DNA of 64,000 nt from Diphasiastrum complanatum (taxonomy: Eukaryota > Streptophyta > Lycopodiopsida > Lycopodiales > Lycopodiaceae): positions 5,137,246-5,201,245 of the forward strand of contig CM055098.1 in assembly GCA_029204225.1 (NCBI GenBank), read 5' to 3'. A program made the position numbers and the translations under genes. Below are positions 45,651 through 58,090 of the stretch, piece by piece. Under the pieces are notes generated by a model. It was not told the DNA's origin. It made no database searches and saw nothing but the letters and a program-made list of their open reading frames with translations. The stretch's first letter is position 1, and the number at the start of each line of letters is the position of its first letter.

Positions 45651-45722
45651 TAAATTTTAAGTGAGGAGAGAGAACAAAGGCCCACCAAGCTTATGTTTTG
45701 AAGAGTGGGTATCTACTTATTG
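45651..45722 (-). repeat. 72-bp repeat, inverted partner of 32237
   Basis: Reverse complement of 32237-32308. Confidence 0.85.
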
Positions 45723-46129
45723 GGTGAAAGGTGTAAATCCAAAGCAACTTTCTAAGTAAAGACTTTAATCAATCAAAGGTGCTACAAGGGTTTCTAACAA
45801 TAATAAACATTTAACTAGAAAAGCTAAAATAAACATGCATTTGTATGAAAGGAAAATAGATTGCGAAGGGCTAGGAAAGTTTCAAAATGCAAGCTAAGAG
45901 GATGATGGGGCAAGGGAGATAGAAGAACATGAATGGAGAAGAGAGCAAGAATATTGCAGAACAGCTCTCCCGTTCTAATCAGCTGCTAAATGCAAAATAG
46001 TCTAATAGACAGCTTATGCTAAATGTAATCACAGCCTTAAGTGTTCTAGTTGCCCAACAGGATCTTAAAAATTAATTCATACTCTGAAACAAGAGTACAA
46101 TCCACGAAAGAGATTGAAGATTATTTGTA

Positions 46130-47390
46130 TGTGGTACTACTAAAATCAAATTCAACGTGAAGCATAGTTCTGAAACAAATGGTAGAGCAGTATGATATTG
46201 CGAGTTCCTCAGGCATCAAAGACGGCCATTGTCTGATCAGAAACTGAGGAGTCTTAGACGTCCGTGTTCTAATAAGAGTGAGTAAACAAGTGCGATCAAA
46301 CAGCAATGAAAGTGCATTCAATCACAACAAGCATTCATCTACGTTGTTGTACACAGATAAAAGCAAGCTGCTGCTATATTACACTGAAGCACAATACAAA
46401 ATAACAATCACAACAAAAAATGACGGCGCGATTGGGATGCTCAAATAATGTGTCTCATGGATGGAGCAACCACTAATTTGTGCTTGGATGATCTATTTAT
46501 AGATTTCATCCGTGTATTAATAACATTGAATGCTTGTCACCTAATTAGAAAAGCCGTTGTACTTGGAAGTATATGGCTTTTGTGACAACTGTACATAATA
46601 TATACTGTCAACAATTTAACATCGTTGATGCAGACGAGAACGTCGCTGATTCTCTCACTTCGCATTTTACGTGAAGTGGTTTTCTCTCACTTCGCAAATT
46701 TTGAGAAGTGACTGGGAATGTTCCTCGTTCAAAATAGATGACCTTCAACATTTTCTCTCGCTTTGGGATTTTGCAAAAAAAGCCGAAGGTGCCCTCAAAA
46801 AGGTGAAGGTGCCCTTGAAATAGTTTAACTTATGAAAATAGATGACCTTCAAAAAATTTCTCTCTCTTCGCATTTTTTAAGAAAATGCAAAAAAAGCCGA
46901 AGGTGTTAAAAACAGTTAAATTTTTGAACTGCACAAGTTAAGCTATTAAACTATCAAGTGTTGCAAAAAAGCCGAAGCTGTTGAAAACATAGTTCATTTC
47001 TGCAGACTGTCGTGACACTTAGAGTATTTTTGTAGACTGTCGCGAAAGTAATGTATTTTTACAGGCTTGTTCTATATGATGATTTCGTGAAAGTCCTTGA
47101 AGATGGCCAAGTCTTCAATGACTTCAAATTATTGAACTTATTTTCTAAACTTGAAATTATGACAGAATTGGTTACCCTTTGCTAGAGATCAGCCGGAAGC
47201 CCGTTGTAGACGTTCTTCAAATAAATTGGCTGTCTAAGTTTGTGATTCCTGCAAGTATCAGATGAGCAGACGTAGAACCAAAGTTGGTTTCACCTGACCC
47301 TAGATCAATGATCAATAAATGTGCAGGAAGAATCATGAAATAGAAATTAATCATTCACCAAGGAGAAAACTATGGGCTTAATTTCCAACA
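46130..47390 (-). mobile_element. 3' LTR of minus-strand Copia element (left end uncertain)
   Basis: The right edge is firm: minus-strand TGTTGGAAATTAAGCCC starts at 47390 next to the PPT. A TATA box (TCTATAAATAGA, about 46490-46502) lies inside, as expected for an LTR promoter. The left end near 46130 is a guess; no target duplication was identified because the other LTR is missing. Confidence 0.55.
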
Positions 47391-47402
47391 GTCCCCCTTA
47401 AG
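47391..47402 (-). promoter_or_regulatory. Polypurine tract
   Basis: The minus strand reads TTAAGGGGGAC directly before the LTR start TGTTGG. Confidence 0.8.
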
Positions 47403-50400
47403 GCCACAGTTGGTGTCTTGGTATCTTCGTCAGGTTCAGCATGTTGAAGAACTTCTGTTGCTTGATCCTGGGAAGCGCTTTGGTGAAGATGTCTGTGACC
47501 ATTTATGTTGTGGAGCAGTATTGAAGGATCACTTGCCCTGAGAAAACTTTCTCTTGAATGAAATGATACTGGATTTCTGTGAGCTTGGATTTGCCATGAA
47601 ATCTGGGATTCAGTGATAGTGAAATATAGCTCAAGTTGTCACACATAGTGGTGGTAGCATTAAACAGAGTTTGACATAAGTCGTGAAGTAATAACCTGAT
47701 CCATACAGTCTCTTTTTAAGCTTGACATGCTGCGATGTACTATGCCTCTGCCGAAGAAAGCGCAACTGATTTTTGCTTCCTTGAGTTCCACAAAATCAGT
47801 CCCCCTACCAGATAGAAACAGAACCCAGAGGTAGATTTTCTGGTAGAGACTGTTCCTCCCCAATCTTAGTTAGAGTAGCCTCGCAGGACGAGTGGGTTGA
47901 TAGCATTTCTATCATAACATAAAATGTGGTCTAAACTTTCCTTAATATATCTCATCACTCTCTTTAATGCTTTCCAATGAGAGATCCTAGGATTAGACAT
48001 GAATTGACTTAACGTGCTAACAGTATATGCTAAATATGGTCTAGTACACAACATTGTATACATTAGAGATCCGATTAGTGAATGATAAGGGGTACTTCAC
48101 TAAGTCAAGTACTTCACTATCAGTCTCAGCACAAGAAGATTTAGTCAATACTATACTTGGATCCATTGGGGTATCAATTGGTTTACAATCAGACATATGA
48201 AACTTTTTTAAAATGTCTTTTAGATATGCCTGCTGGCTAAGATAGATCTTCTTCTGAAGTCTATCTCTAGTAATGTGAATTCCTAGCAAAGAATGAACAG
48301 CTCCTAAATCAGTCATGTCAAATTTCTTTGACAGATCACTCTTAGTAGTGTGCAGAAGAGAAGTGTCATTAGACAAAATAAATGCATCATCTACATAAAG
48401 AGCTATCTGAACTGAATTGGTGCCTATATGCTTTGAATAAACATTACAGTCAGCTGAAGTGTTTGCAAATCCTAATTGAATGAGATAAGAGTTGATTCTA
48501 TCGAACCATGCTCTTGCGGCCTATTTCAGACCATAGATTACATTGTCCAGCTTGCACACTTTGTGCTCTTGGCCTTTGATTTCGAATCCTTCCGGTTGGA
48601 AGGTGTACAGCTCCTCTTCGACAGCAGCCATTGAGAATGATGTCTTGACATCCATTTGGTGCATTTAGAGGTCTTCTGCGGCTGCTAATGCAATCAGAGT
48701 CCTGATTGACTGCATCTTGATGACAAGACTGAAAATTTCTTGATAATCCACTCCTTGGACTTGAGTGAATCCTTTAGCCACCAGCTGTGCTTTCCATTTT
48801 GCAATGGAACCATCAGAGTTGATCTTCTCCTCGAAGATCCATTTGTTGTTGATAACTCTCTTGTGAGTGGGGAAGTCGACCACCGTCTAGGTTTGATTCG
48901 TCAAAAGTGAGTTATACTCGCTTTCCATAGCTTCTTGCCACTTCACAGCATCCTTGGAGTTAATTGCTTTGGCTAGGCTCTCTGGTTCTTCTGATGAAGT
49001 CCAGAATGATTGAGGTGCATACCTCTTAGGAACTGTCCGAGTCCGTGAGGATCTTCGGACGTTGGGTTGACCAGGATGCGATGATGTTTCTTCTTGAATT
49101 TCTTCAGATCTACTTGAGCTAACTTGGTTTGGTCTGATGTCAGTAATGATGGCTGCTCGGCTTCTGTTGCTATAGCTGCAGGTTCTGTAGAAGGAATATC
49201 AACATTGGAAGAATCCATGCTACATAAAATAGGATGAAATGACATAACATCTTTTATCGATGGCTGTTTAAAATCATAGTATGTATGTTCTTGAAATATT
49301 ACATCCCTAGAGACAAGTACTACATTGGTGGATGGATCATAAACTTTATAAGTTTAATGTTCATCAGGATAGCCAATGAAAATACATTTATTTGTCCTAA
49401 GATCCAGCTTCTTCCTAAGCTGTTTAGGAATGTGAACAAAACATATACAACCAATGATTTTTAAATGGTTGACACTAGGCTTGTGCCCGTGCCAAACATC
49501 ATGAGGAGTCTTGTTGTTGACGACTTTGGTGCTGGATCTATTCTACACGTAACAGGCTGTGGCAGTAACTTCTACCCAGAACTTCGCAGGTAGGTGTGCT
49601 TGATGTAGCATGGATCTGGCTAAGTTGAGAAGAGTTCGATTCTTCCTTTATGCAGTCCCGTTCTGTTGAGGTGAATAGGAAGTGGTGAACTATCCTCTAA
49701 TACCATGTTTAGCCATGTAGTTGGACATTTCATAGGAGATGTATTCGCCGCCACCATTAATTCGGAGTGCTTTCACTTTCCTAGACATTTGTGTCTCAAC
49801 CACGGTCTTGAATCTCTTAAAGCATTCAAAGGCTTCAGATTTGTGCTTAATGAACATGACTATAGACCATCTAGAATAATCATCTATGAAAGTGATAAAA
49901 TAGATTGCATTTCCTAATGACGGAGTTGGCATTGGACCACAGAGATCACTATGTACAAGATCTAATACATGCTTTGTTCTGATGGAATGTGATTTTTGAA
50001 ACTTGCTTCTAGAGTGCTTCCCATAGATGCATGATTCACAAAAGAAAGATTTCCTACCTAATGAAGACGGGAAATTCAAACCCTCAACTAAATTATTACA
50101 ACGCATATAAGAAAGTGATCTTGTATTCATGTGTCCAAATCGACTATGCCACAGAACAACATTGTCGTTTACATTTTCATTAGAGATACTAGCTCATGCA
50201 ACTGAATTAGAGAGTGCGTAAAGATTTCCAACTTTAGTGCATGTAGTTAGAGTAGTATCTTCCTCGAGTATTGTACACTGCTCATATGAGAAATTAACAT
50301 TGTATCCCTCATCAGTTATCTTAGAGACTGATAACAGGTTCTTTGACAACTGAGGAATGTGAAAGATGTTAGGAACACAAATGAATAGATTGTTGTTGAA

Positions 50401-50905
50401 GCTGATCTTCACTGCTTCTTTGCCTTCCATGCGTATGGTGCTAGAATCTTCGAGGTAGATAAATTGGTCTTTGTTGTAAGCTGTGTACTTCATAAACCAT
50501 TCCTTGCGAGAGGTCATGTGCTGGGTAGCACCGTTGTCCAGGTACCAGCTATCACAGTCTTCGCTACTATTGTAAGCCATTAATAAGTGTGTATCTGACT
50601 CCTTGAATTCCGTCGTGGTGGAGGAGTCTGGCTGATGCTATTGTTGGTGCTTCTTTGCCTCGTTGTAGATCCTGATGTGACACTCCTTGATGTCGCAATC
50701 CACCATGCTCACCTTGAGTGTGAGGCTTCTGTTGTTGTTGCTGCACTTGATTCTTGCCCTTGATATAGTCTTTCTTCTTGGTGTATAGAGCCATGGATTT
50801 GTCTTTGATGGACAAGCTACTGGTCTTTCTCGGCATTTCTTCTTGAAGAAGATGTCCCATGATGGATCCATTATTGAGCTAATGATGAGAAACATTGGTT
50901 TGTGA
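47403..50905 (-). pseudogene. pol: Minus-strand Copia gag end to RNase H, heavily mutated
   Basis: From high to low: a gag tail (MGHLLQEEMPRKT, remnant knuckle), and protease-like WYLDNGATQHMTSRKEWF with DSG changed to DNG. Zinc domain LWHSRFGHMNTRSL and CESCIYGKHSRSKF. Integrase DLVHSDLCGPMPTPS and FIDDYSRWSIVMF; the catalytic glutamate site reads stop (QQNGTA-stop-RKNRT). RT has IINKWIFEEKINSDGSIAK-type entry and LYVDDAFILSND (YVDD retained), then LSQFMSNPRISHWKALKRV. RNase H has RKSTSGFCFYL and ALSSAEA-stop-YIA. Many stops and shifts. The 5' end is cut at about 50865 by a truncated LTR of the next element. Confidence 0.88.
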
Positions 50906-51189
50906 AGCAATCTTGGAGTTACACTCTCTTAAGCACTTTCTTTGTGGATGAATGCTAAGTAAATGTTTAGTAAACTATTTCTCTGTTATCAGGCCATATA
51001 GTAGCCGTACTTCACACGTGTGAAGCCATGGGTCATCATTTTTTATTGTTCTTGCTTGGAAACACACAGATTGTCAAGTAGAAGCTAGATTTGGAAGCTA
51101 GTCTTGATATAGATCAAGATTCCAAGCTAGCAATCACTCTTTGTGATCATTTGTAGATCAAATTCAGTCCTTTACTCTGAAATTTGACA
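50865..51189 (+). mobile_element. Truncated 5' LTR of next Copia element
   Basis: 325 bp matching the right half of the 54310 LTR, from 'gatggatccattattgagc' to TTTGACA. About 310 bp of the left part is missing, so the junction with the minus-strand element is a deletion breakpoint rather than a clean insertion. Confidence 0.85.
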
Positions 51190-51202
51190 TGGTATCAGAG
51201 CC
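51190..51202 (+). promoter_or_regulatory. Primer-binding site
   Basis: TGGTATCAGAGCC directly after the LTR end. Confidence 0.92.
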
Positions 51203-51777
51203 AAGTCAAAGAGCTTAGTTGATGATCCAAAAATCTTCATTTTGGTGAAAGCATTGGTGCTAGATTCATTTTTGAAGGAGGGCGACCTTTTCTAATAGTT
51301 TACTTGTAATGTTGAGGTTCAGATTAGTGTGGAAAGTTCAAATGTACTTCTCACATGTGTACTTTCACCAAAACTTTGTGTTTTTTCAATATTTGAGCTT
51401 CAAACAAGATGTGAAGAGTAAAACTATTGATGTGCTTATGAAAAACCATTGTTTCCTTTATAGATTTGATGAGTAAATGGTGTTAGAAGCTTAGTAAACC
51501 TAGAAATCCTTGAGAGAGAGTTTGAGGATTATGTTTTTTTAGTTCAAGAGTGAAACTAAAACCGTTTCTAAACACCATAGGAAGGCATTGGCACTTCCAA
51601 GAGTCAAATCCAAGTTTCTAAGTGAATAGATTGTGTAGAATACTCTTTCCCAAATCTTTTTGAGTTCAAGATCATTATAGATCTTGCTTCTTGAGTCTTG
51701 TGAGATTCAAGAGAGTAGCATTGTAGCTAAATTCTGAGAAAGAGTGAAGGGAGAGCCTTTGAATAGTACTAGATAGA

Positions 51778-52530
51778 ATGGGTTCAATTGGAGCCTATCT
51801 TCTTGAGGCTAGTGAAAGGCTAAATTCTAATAATTATTCAACTTGGAAAGTAAGAATGGAGTCTCTACTTGTGCTCCAAGATATGTATGATCTTGTCATA
51901 GGAGAGGAAGAAGAACCTCAAGGAGGGCAGGATCTTGTGAGGTACAAAAAGAGAGCTAGACTAGCATTACATTGCTTGAAAATGAATGTTAGTAATGAAC
52001 GAAATGGCATCTTGTACCTCGGCTAAGGAGCATGGGACTACTTTAAAGGGATTTATGAATCCAAAAATACCTCTAGAGTGCTTATGATTAGAAACAAAGT
52101 TCTTCAAAGCATTAGAGGGAGTGAAAAGAGTGCTCAAGAGTATGTCTTGAGAATAAAATCTCTCAACAAAGAAATTTCCATCATTAGTGAGGGTATTCAT
52201 GATGATGAACTTGTTCAAATCATTTTGAATGGTCTTGGAGATGAGTTCTCCAATCTTGTACAAAGCTTTGCTATTCAAGATGCACTACATTCCATTGACA
52301 AGCTCCAAAGTGTGCTTGTGGCCGAGGAGAGTAGGATCATTCATGTCAAGCAAAGGATTGGATCCTTGAAGTTGCATGATGGTGATGAGAAGGCCAACTT
52401 CTCAAGCAAAGGAAAGGAAAAGTCAAAGAAGAAGATCCAATACAAGGAGACCAAGAATGATGATCAACCATCAAGCTCCAAAGGTGGAAAGAAGAACAAA
52501 GCCAAACTCAAGTGCTTCTTTTTTGAGAAA
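51778..52530 (+). pseudogene. gag: Copia gag
   Basis: MGSIGAYLLEASERLNSNNY starts 75 codons of capsid (STWKVRMESLLVLQDMYDL) before a frame break near 52010-52030. It resumes with RVLMIRNKVLQSIRGSEKSA, LNGLGDEFSNLVQSFAIQD and a lysine-rich linker to KCFFFEK, where the zinc knuckle starts (FCG reads FFE) and is cut. Very similar to the gag at 10998. The ATG lies about 575 bp after the PBS, which suits this lineage. Confidence 0.88.
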
Positions 52531-54246
52531 GCTTCTAATCCATCTTATGTCAAGGATCTTGTAAGGTTTCAGGAGGAGCCTACATGTGATCAAGATCTTG
52601 AAGATCCATCTCAAGATCCGAGGACTCCAAGGAGATCTACAAGAAGGAAGGCCGAGCCCTCAAGGCTCACCTATGTTGACAAAGGTGAACAAAGGGAAGT
52701 TCTACATTCACTTACCTCTTACACTTTTCTAACTTCTATGTTTGATGAGCCAAGTTCCTTTGAGGAAGCTATGGAGTCACAAGAATGGATGGATGCCATG
52801 CAAAAGGAGTATGATGCTCTTATGGAGAATCATACATGGAAGCTTGTGGATCTTCCTCATGGAAGAAATCCACTTGAGTGCAAATAGATCTATAGGTTGA
52901 AGTACAATCAAGATGGGAGCATCAACAAAGACAAGGCAAGGCTAGTGGTAAAGGGGTTCTTGCAAACCAAGGGAGTAGATTTTGATGAAACTTTTGCTCC
53001 TGTTGCTAAGCTAGTTTCTATAAGGTTGACTATTTCTCTTGCAACTACTTTCAATTGGCCTCTATTTCAACTTGATGTGACTAATGCTTTTCTCAATGGA
53101 TATTTGGAAGAGGAGATTTTCATGAGGCAACCCAAGGGCTTCATCAAAGAAGATCAAGAGAAAAAAGTGTGTTTGTTGCTAAGAAGCCTTTATGGGCTTA
53201 AGCAAGCACCTAGAGCTTGGTACTCTAGGTCGAATACTTTCTTGAACTCTATTAAGTTTGTTGTAAGTGCTTATGATCCTTCTTTGTACTTAAGATTCAA
53301 TGATGGTAAGATCATCATTCTCATTTTGTATGTTGATGACATTATCCTTAGTGGAAATGATCATGTTGGTATACAAGAAGTGAAAGTAGCATTGTTTAAG
53401 GAGTTTAAGATGGTGGATTTTGGTAATCTTCATTTCATATTAGGAATAGAAGTTTCAAGAGGCAAGAATTTGAGTTTTATTTGTCAATCCAAATATGCTT
53501 CTTCTATCTTAGAAAAGTTTGAAATGAAAGATTGTAAAGGAGTAGAAACTCCTATGGAGCAAAATGTAAAAGTTTCCAATAGGGATGATGAAGCATCCTT
53601 TGAGGACATCACACTATATAGGAGACTTGTAGGCTCCTTGATCTATCTTACTATAACTAGGCCTGATCTTAGTTATAGTGTAAATAAACTAAGCCAATCT
53701 ATGCAAAATCCATTGGTTTGTCATTGGAAAAATGCAAAAAGGGTGTTGAGGTACATCTCGGCCACCAAGAACTTTGGCATTTTATATGATGGATCTAATC
53801 TTGCCTTAAGGGCATATTCGAATGCTGATTTTACAGGTGATAAGGTGGATAGGAGGACCACAAGTGCTTTTGTAACCTTCCTTTGCAATGGCATAGTGTC
53901 TTGGCTTTCCAAAAAGCAAGATACTATTTCTCTATCTGCAACCGAATCGGAATACAAGGCACTAACATCCACAACAAAGGAGATCCTATGGTTGAAGAGG
54001 CTTTTGGTGGAGTTGCAAGTCATGGAGGCCGATGAGCAGCCAATAATGTTTTGTGACAGCCAATCAAGCCAAGCATTAGCAACCAATCCCACATTCCATG
54101 CAAGGAGCAAACACATAGAGATTGCTCACCATTTTGTGAGGGAAAGGTTCAAGCAAAGGAGATCAAGCTACATCATGCATCTTCTTCAGATTGCCTTGTT
54201 GATCTACTCACTAAAGCCTTGCCAAAGGCTTCATTTATCAAGTTAA
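52531..54246 (+). pseudogene. pol: Copia RT and RNase H fused in frame to gag
   Basis: Directly after the broken knuckle the same frame continues with the integrase-RT linker (RRSTRRKAEPSRLTYVD) and the RT entry (SSFEEAMESQEWMDAMQKEY). Protease and integrase are deleted. A TAG at about 52885-52887 replaces the Trp of 'KWIYRLKYN'. RT then reads QLDVTNAFLNGYLEEEIFMR, SLYGLKQAPRAWYSR, LYVDDIILSGN (YVDD) and LVGSLIYLTITRPDLSYSV. RNase H reads SNADFTGDKVDRRTTSAF, SLSATESEYKAL and FCDSQSSQALATNP. A frameshift near 54150 garbles the last 30 codons. Otherwise well preserved. Confidence 0.9.
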
Positions 54247-54298
54247 GATCAGCCTTAGGAGTTGTAGATAGATGTACTATAGTTGTATCATGTAAAAA

Positions 54299-54309
54299 TT
54301 GAGGAGGAG
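54299..54309 (+). promoter_or_regulatory. Polypurine tract
   Basis: TTGAGGAGGAG directly before the 3' LTR. Confidence 0.75.
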
Positions 54310-54945
54310 TCTTAGAATTTAGCAATTTTCACATGGTTTTTGATGTATGTTAGACATCTATGTGAATCCACACGTGTGAGGACCTGTCCACATGTGTAAA
54401 ATGACACTTGTAATATTTAGAACCATTTTGATTAGCTTTCATTCGAGTCTAATATGACATCTTCTAAACTATAGGAGTTAGGTCCTAAATTGTAGGAATC
54501 TAGAAGGTCAACACAAACCACCAATGGATGATGTGGCAAACTTGAAAGATCTTATCCAAAGTGGATATGGATGAGTACAATGAGCTGTCCCACACGTGCT
54601 GGATGCAACTTAGAGAGAGATTATGATGATTTTGTACTTGATCCATGATGGATCCATTATTGAGCTAATGATGAGAAACATTGGTTTGTGAAGCAATCTT
54701 GGAGTTTACACTCTCTTAAGCACTTTCTTTGTGGATGAATGATAAGTAAATATTTAGTAAACTATTTCTCTGTTATCAGGCTGTACAATAGCTGTACTTC
54801 ACACGTGTCAAGTAGAAACACAAAGATTGTCAAGTAGAAGCTAGATTTGGAAGCTAATCTTGATATAGATCAAGATCCCAAGCTACCAATCACTCTTTGT
54901 GATCATTTGTAGATCAAATTCAGTCCTTTACTCTGAAATTTGACA
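54310..54945 (+). mobile_element. 3' LTR of plus-strand Copia element
   Basis: 636 bp, TCTTAGAATT...TTTGACA. The right part is nearly the same as 50865-51189. A local rearrangement near 54803-54830 replaces part of the 'gtgtgaagccatgg' segment present at 51018. It carries CACACGTGTG palindromes. Confidence 0.85.
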
Positions 54946-54950
54946 CAAAG

Positions 54951-55146
54951 TTCTCAAATTTTTCCATTTTTGACATTGTCTCTTGCTATGCATAGGCTAA
55001 GGATCCATAAATTGAGCTTGTCAAGCTTTCATATGCCCGAAACAATGCACCGGTGCTTTACTTTATGCTTTCTAACCGCCGTAAATCCTGAACTCTCGAA
55101 AAAACTATTCTCCTGAAGCTCTCTTCATTGACTACTCTGTATAGTG
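54951..55146 (-). mobile_element. Leader of short-LTR-family element, left part
   Basis: The reverse complement matches the leader after the PBS of the 34960 element ('gaagagagcttc', 'gagttc(a/g)gg', 'ttacggcgg'). It continues at 60455 on the far side of the inserted 55152-60449 element. Confidence 0.8.
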
Positions 55147-55151
55147 CACAC
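55147..55151. repeat. Target-site duplication CACAC (left)
   Basis: CACAC precedes the left LTR and matches 60450-60454 after the right LTR. Removing the insert restores the leader word GTGCACACTCCTTG. Confidence 0.9.
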
Positions 55152-55804
55152 TATGAAGGATTTCAGATCATTCAAGATCCAATCCATGTCCCAAATCTTT
55201 GGTTACAATAAGGAGCAAACCAACAATCCTGCCAATGTAGAAAAATGAGCATCTACATACAAAATGACATGCAAACTCTAAGAGATATTGATCAAACATG
55301 AACCAGAACATAAAATATGTTTGTTGTCCATACAATTACAGTACTCTACTGTATTTCACACGTGTGGAACCGAAAATAGCAATAAATGATCATTCTACAC
55401 ATAGAATTGCAAGATAACACCAAGATAGTGCACCAATGAGTAGTAGAACCCAAAGAGGATCATGTATAATGATGAAATGAGAGACAGAAGAGAGAAGATG
55501 TGTCTCTCCACGAGTTACATCCTTTTATAGAGTCTCCAAACCCTATTTGGCCACTTGGCTTTCCCTCCAAAATGTAAACCCTACTATTTTTGGGTCTAGT
55601 TCAATGTACCTAAAGTTCAAATTTGAATCTCTCTCAAACTCGACTACCAACTTTCCCACACTTTCCAAAAGTGTTTATTGAATTTATTTTAAACTAATAT
55701 AACTTCAAAAAGTTTATCTCTAAGTCTAAAATGAGTTTTGGCCTCTTATTGACAATTTACCAAAATGTGACTAAACTAGACTAAACTAGTTGAAATCTCT
55801 CACA
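55152..55804 (-). repeat. 3' LTR
   Basis: 653 bp. It includes TTCACACGTGTGGAA and a TATA box (minus CTATAAAAGG, 55521-55530). Its tip TATGAAGG differs from TGTGAAGG in the other copy. Confidence 0.93.
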
Positions 55805-58090
55805 CTCCCTCTTCAACTAGTTTTGGCATAGTTTTGACAATAGAACTTTGATCCAACTTTAGAATGATCTCCATTCTAAGTATAGATCTTCTTTCTAAGG
55901 TTCTAAAGTATCTTTCATAATTGATATAGAGAATAGTGTCCAAATTGGATGCTTCACTATTTCTTACATCAATTTTACACATCAAGATATAACTAGAACA
56001 TGAAGAACCAAATAGAATGTGAATGAAATGATTCCTCCATGCTTCAAACTTTGAACTCTCTGGAAAATTACAGCAACCAAACAATAAATGTGAGTGATGA
56101 CCATTTGCTTGCTTGTCTCCTCCAACTTTGTCCTTTCTTGATATGTCTCCACCATAAAACTCCATGAATGAGCCTCCATCTCCATCTTGCCACAAGATAT
56201 CATCAAACCTTGATGACTTGGCCATGAATGAGTGACATAATGAACCTCCATTAGCTTCATTTCCATCAGCAAAACCAGCCAAGAATTCTAGTACAACTCC
56301 AACAATAAGATATTGCAAGACAATGTAGCTAGTTTGTTCATATCTTGACAATTTGCACACATCCACATGAAATAGCTCAAACATGAGATAGAACAAGTAA
56401 AGTAAACTTGAACAACACTTCCTTGCTGCTCCTTTGACCTTACTTGAGTCTTCAATAAGCTGCAAAAATATATCCATAATATCTTTGCCAAATAACCTTC
56501 CTTTGATGCTATTGACTAGCTCCAAATTGCCACCTTTTCTTTTGTGTTGTTGAAGCCCTTTGAGACCAACCTCTTGATCTTCCTCTTGACCATCAAAGTC
56601 ATTGAACAAACTTTGTTTTCCAGATCGATTACTTGCTTCTCCAGTATGAAAACCATGAGAACCAATATCCACTTGCATAGCATCATCTACACAAGAAAAT
56701 TCTCCAAAACATGTGAGTAAAGCAAAGTGAGTCGCTTCCACTTGCTTACCTTTCTCTTGGTCATCAAAGATATCAAAGATATGAATATATTCAGACTTGA
56801 ACCTCTGGAAATACTCCCTCTCAAACATATGATCTAGATCCAACAAGATCTCATCAATGCTTGATCTCGATCTTCCACAAAGGTTAGTGAAAACAATGTC
56901 ACCAATGTCACCATCATAAATCAAAAGATAGATTCCAAACTTTCCATCCAACATGAGGTAGAGTAGGTGAAGATGAGTATCAAACCTAATAAATACAGCC
57001 TTCTTGAGTTCATACAAAATCTCAATAAGCTCACCAATGAGATCTCCCTTGTCTTGAAGAAATTGCCTCTCGATTTGTTCCATGTAGTCTTCTCCAACCA
57101 ACTTTTTGCCATCTCGATCATGAGTGATCAATTCACAATCATAGAATCCTTTGAGTTGATGAAGAGATGTGAGATCCATGCCTTGGATCTTCCCAAGAAC
57201 CAATCTTCCATTGCTCTTTCCTTCATAAGACTCCCTCTTAATTATTGCATCATAAGAAGTAGAAACCTCAAAAACATTAGAAGCCATGAAAAATATGATT
57301 AGTACCTTCAACATAAGGATGATTGAAGTACTCTCTTTTTTCAAACAAGGACTTCTACTCAATGTTTTAGGTAATGACTCATATAATAATGATTCTTCCT
57401 CACTATCATTCACAATGACATCATTCAAAGTACATCCTACTTTGAACTCTTCACATACTTCTCTTCTTCTTGACTTGTGACTATCTCCCTCACTAAGTCT
57501 CTCGATAGAACCATTTGATCTACTCTCTTTATGAAGACATGTGACTCCACTTGCTGGAAAAATGAATTTCTTGGAATCATAACAAAAGAATGTAGAAGAA
57601 CCACCTCCTTCATGCATGCACCTAGCAACATCTTTTGACATATGATCAAAGAAATCATTAACAACAATCTTTTCCAAGGAAGAACCTTCACCTCCATTGA
57701 TGAAATCAACTCTTTCCTTACCTTTTGCATGCTTGCACTTGCCATGAAGAACCATTGAAACACCATCATTATCCTCAAGACTAGCCAAGTTAGCACAAAG
57801 ATGAAAATCTCCAAGAAGCATATTAGATCTTGACTTAGATCTAACATAAGGAAGCTTTTTAGACTTTGCATAAGATCCACCAATCTTATTGATGCTAAAA
57901 GATAACTTTGGAAAGCTAAGACCAATCTCCTTTTCCATTCCATCCTTTTTGTTATCCATAACAAAAGCATCAAGCTTGAAAAGTATACCTTGTCCATTGC
58001 CCCTAGCAACCAGGATTTCTTCCTTTGTAATGAAACAAGCATCACCACCAAACTTTACCATGTATCCTTTCTCTATCATTTGACCAACAC
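55800..58090 (-). CDS. Long second ORF, degenerate pol-like, function unknown
   Basis: The frame is open for 795 codons; about 760 follow the join with gag-protease (VGQMIEKGYMVKFGGDACFI continues the protease tail). The pre-integrase LWH...GHLN and CxxC blocks and the whole integrase are absent. Residues 363-460 look like a worn RT: GEDYMEQ (canonical vYMeQPeGF), EILYELKKA (kaLYGLKQA) and LMLDGKFGIYLLIYDGDIGD, where YVDD would sit. Residues 610-650 (CKLSRYEQTSYI, LEFLAGFADGNEANGGSL) and 780-790 (SSIVKTMPK) recall RNase H start and end. Two hydrophobic stretches occur (289-302, 592-606). Such motifs cannot polymerise DNA, yet no stop interrupts 2.3 kb. Product role unknown. Confidence 0.7.
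55805..55816 (-). promoter_or_regulatory. Polypurine tract
   Basis: The minus strand reads TTGAAGAGGGAG directly before the LTR (TGTGAGAG). It overlaps the last codons of the long ORF. Confidence 0.85.

Noticed and set aside
57437-58051. 204-codon minus-strand frame inside the young element
   Set aside because: Hydrophobic shadow of the 795-codon frame; composition unlike the gag neighbour.
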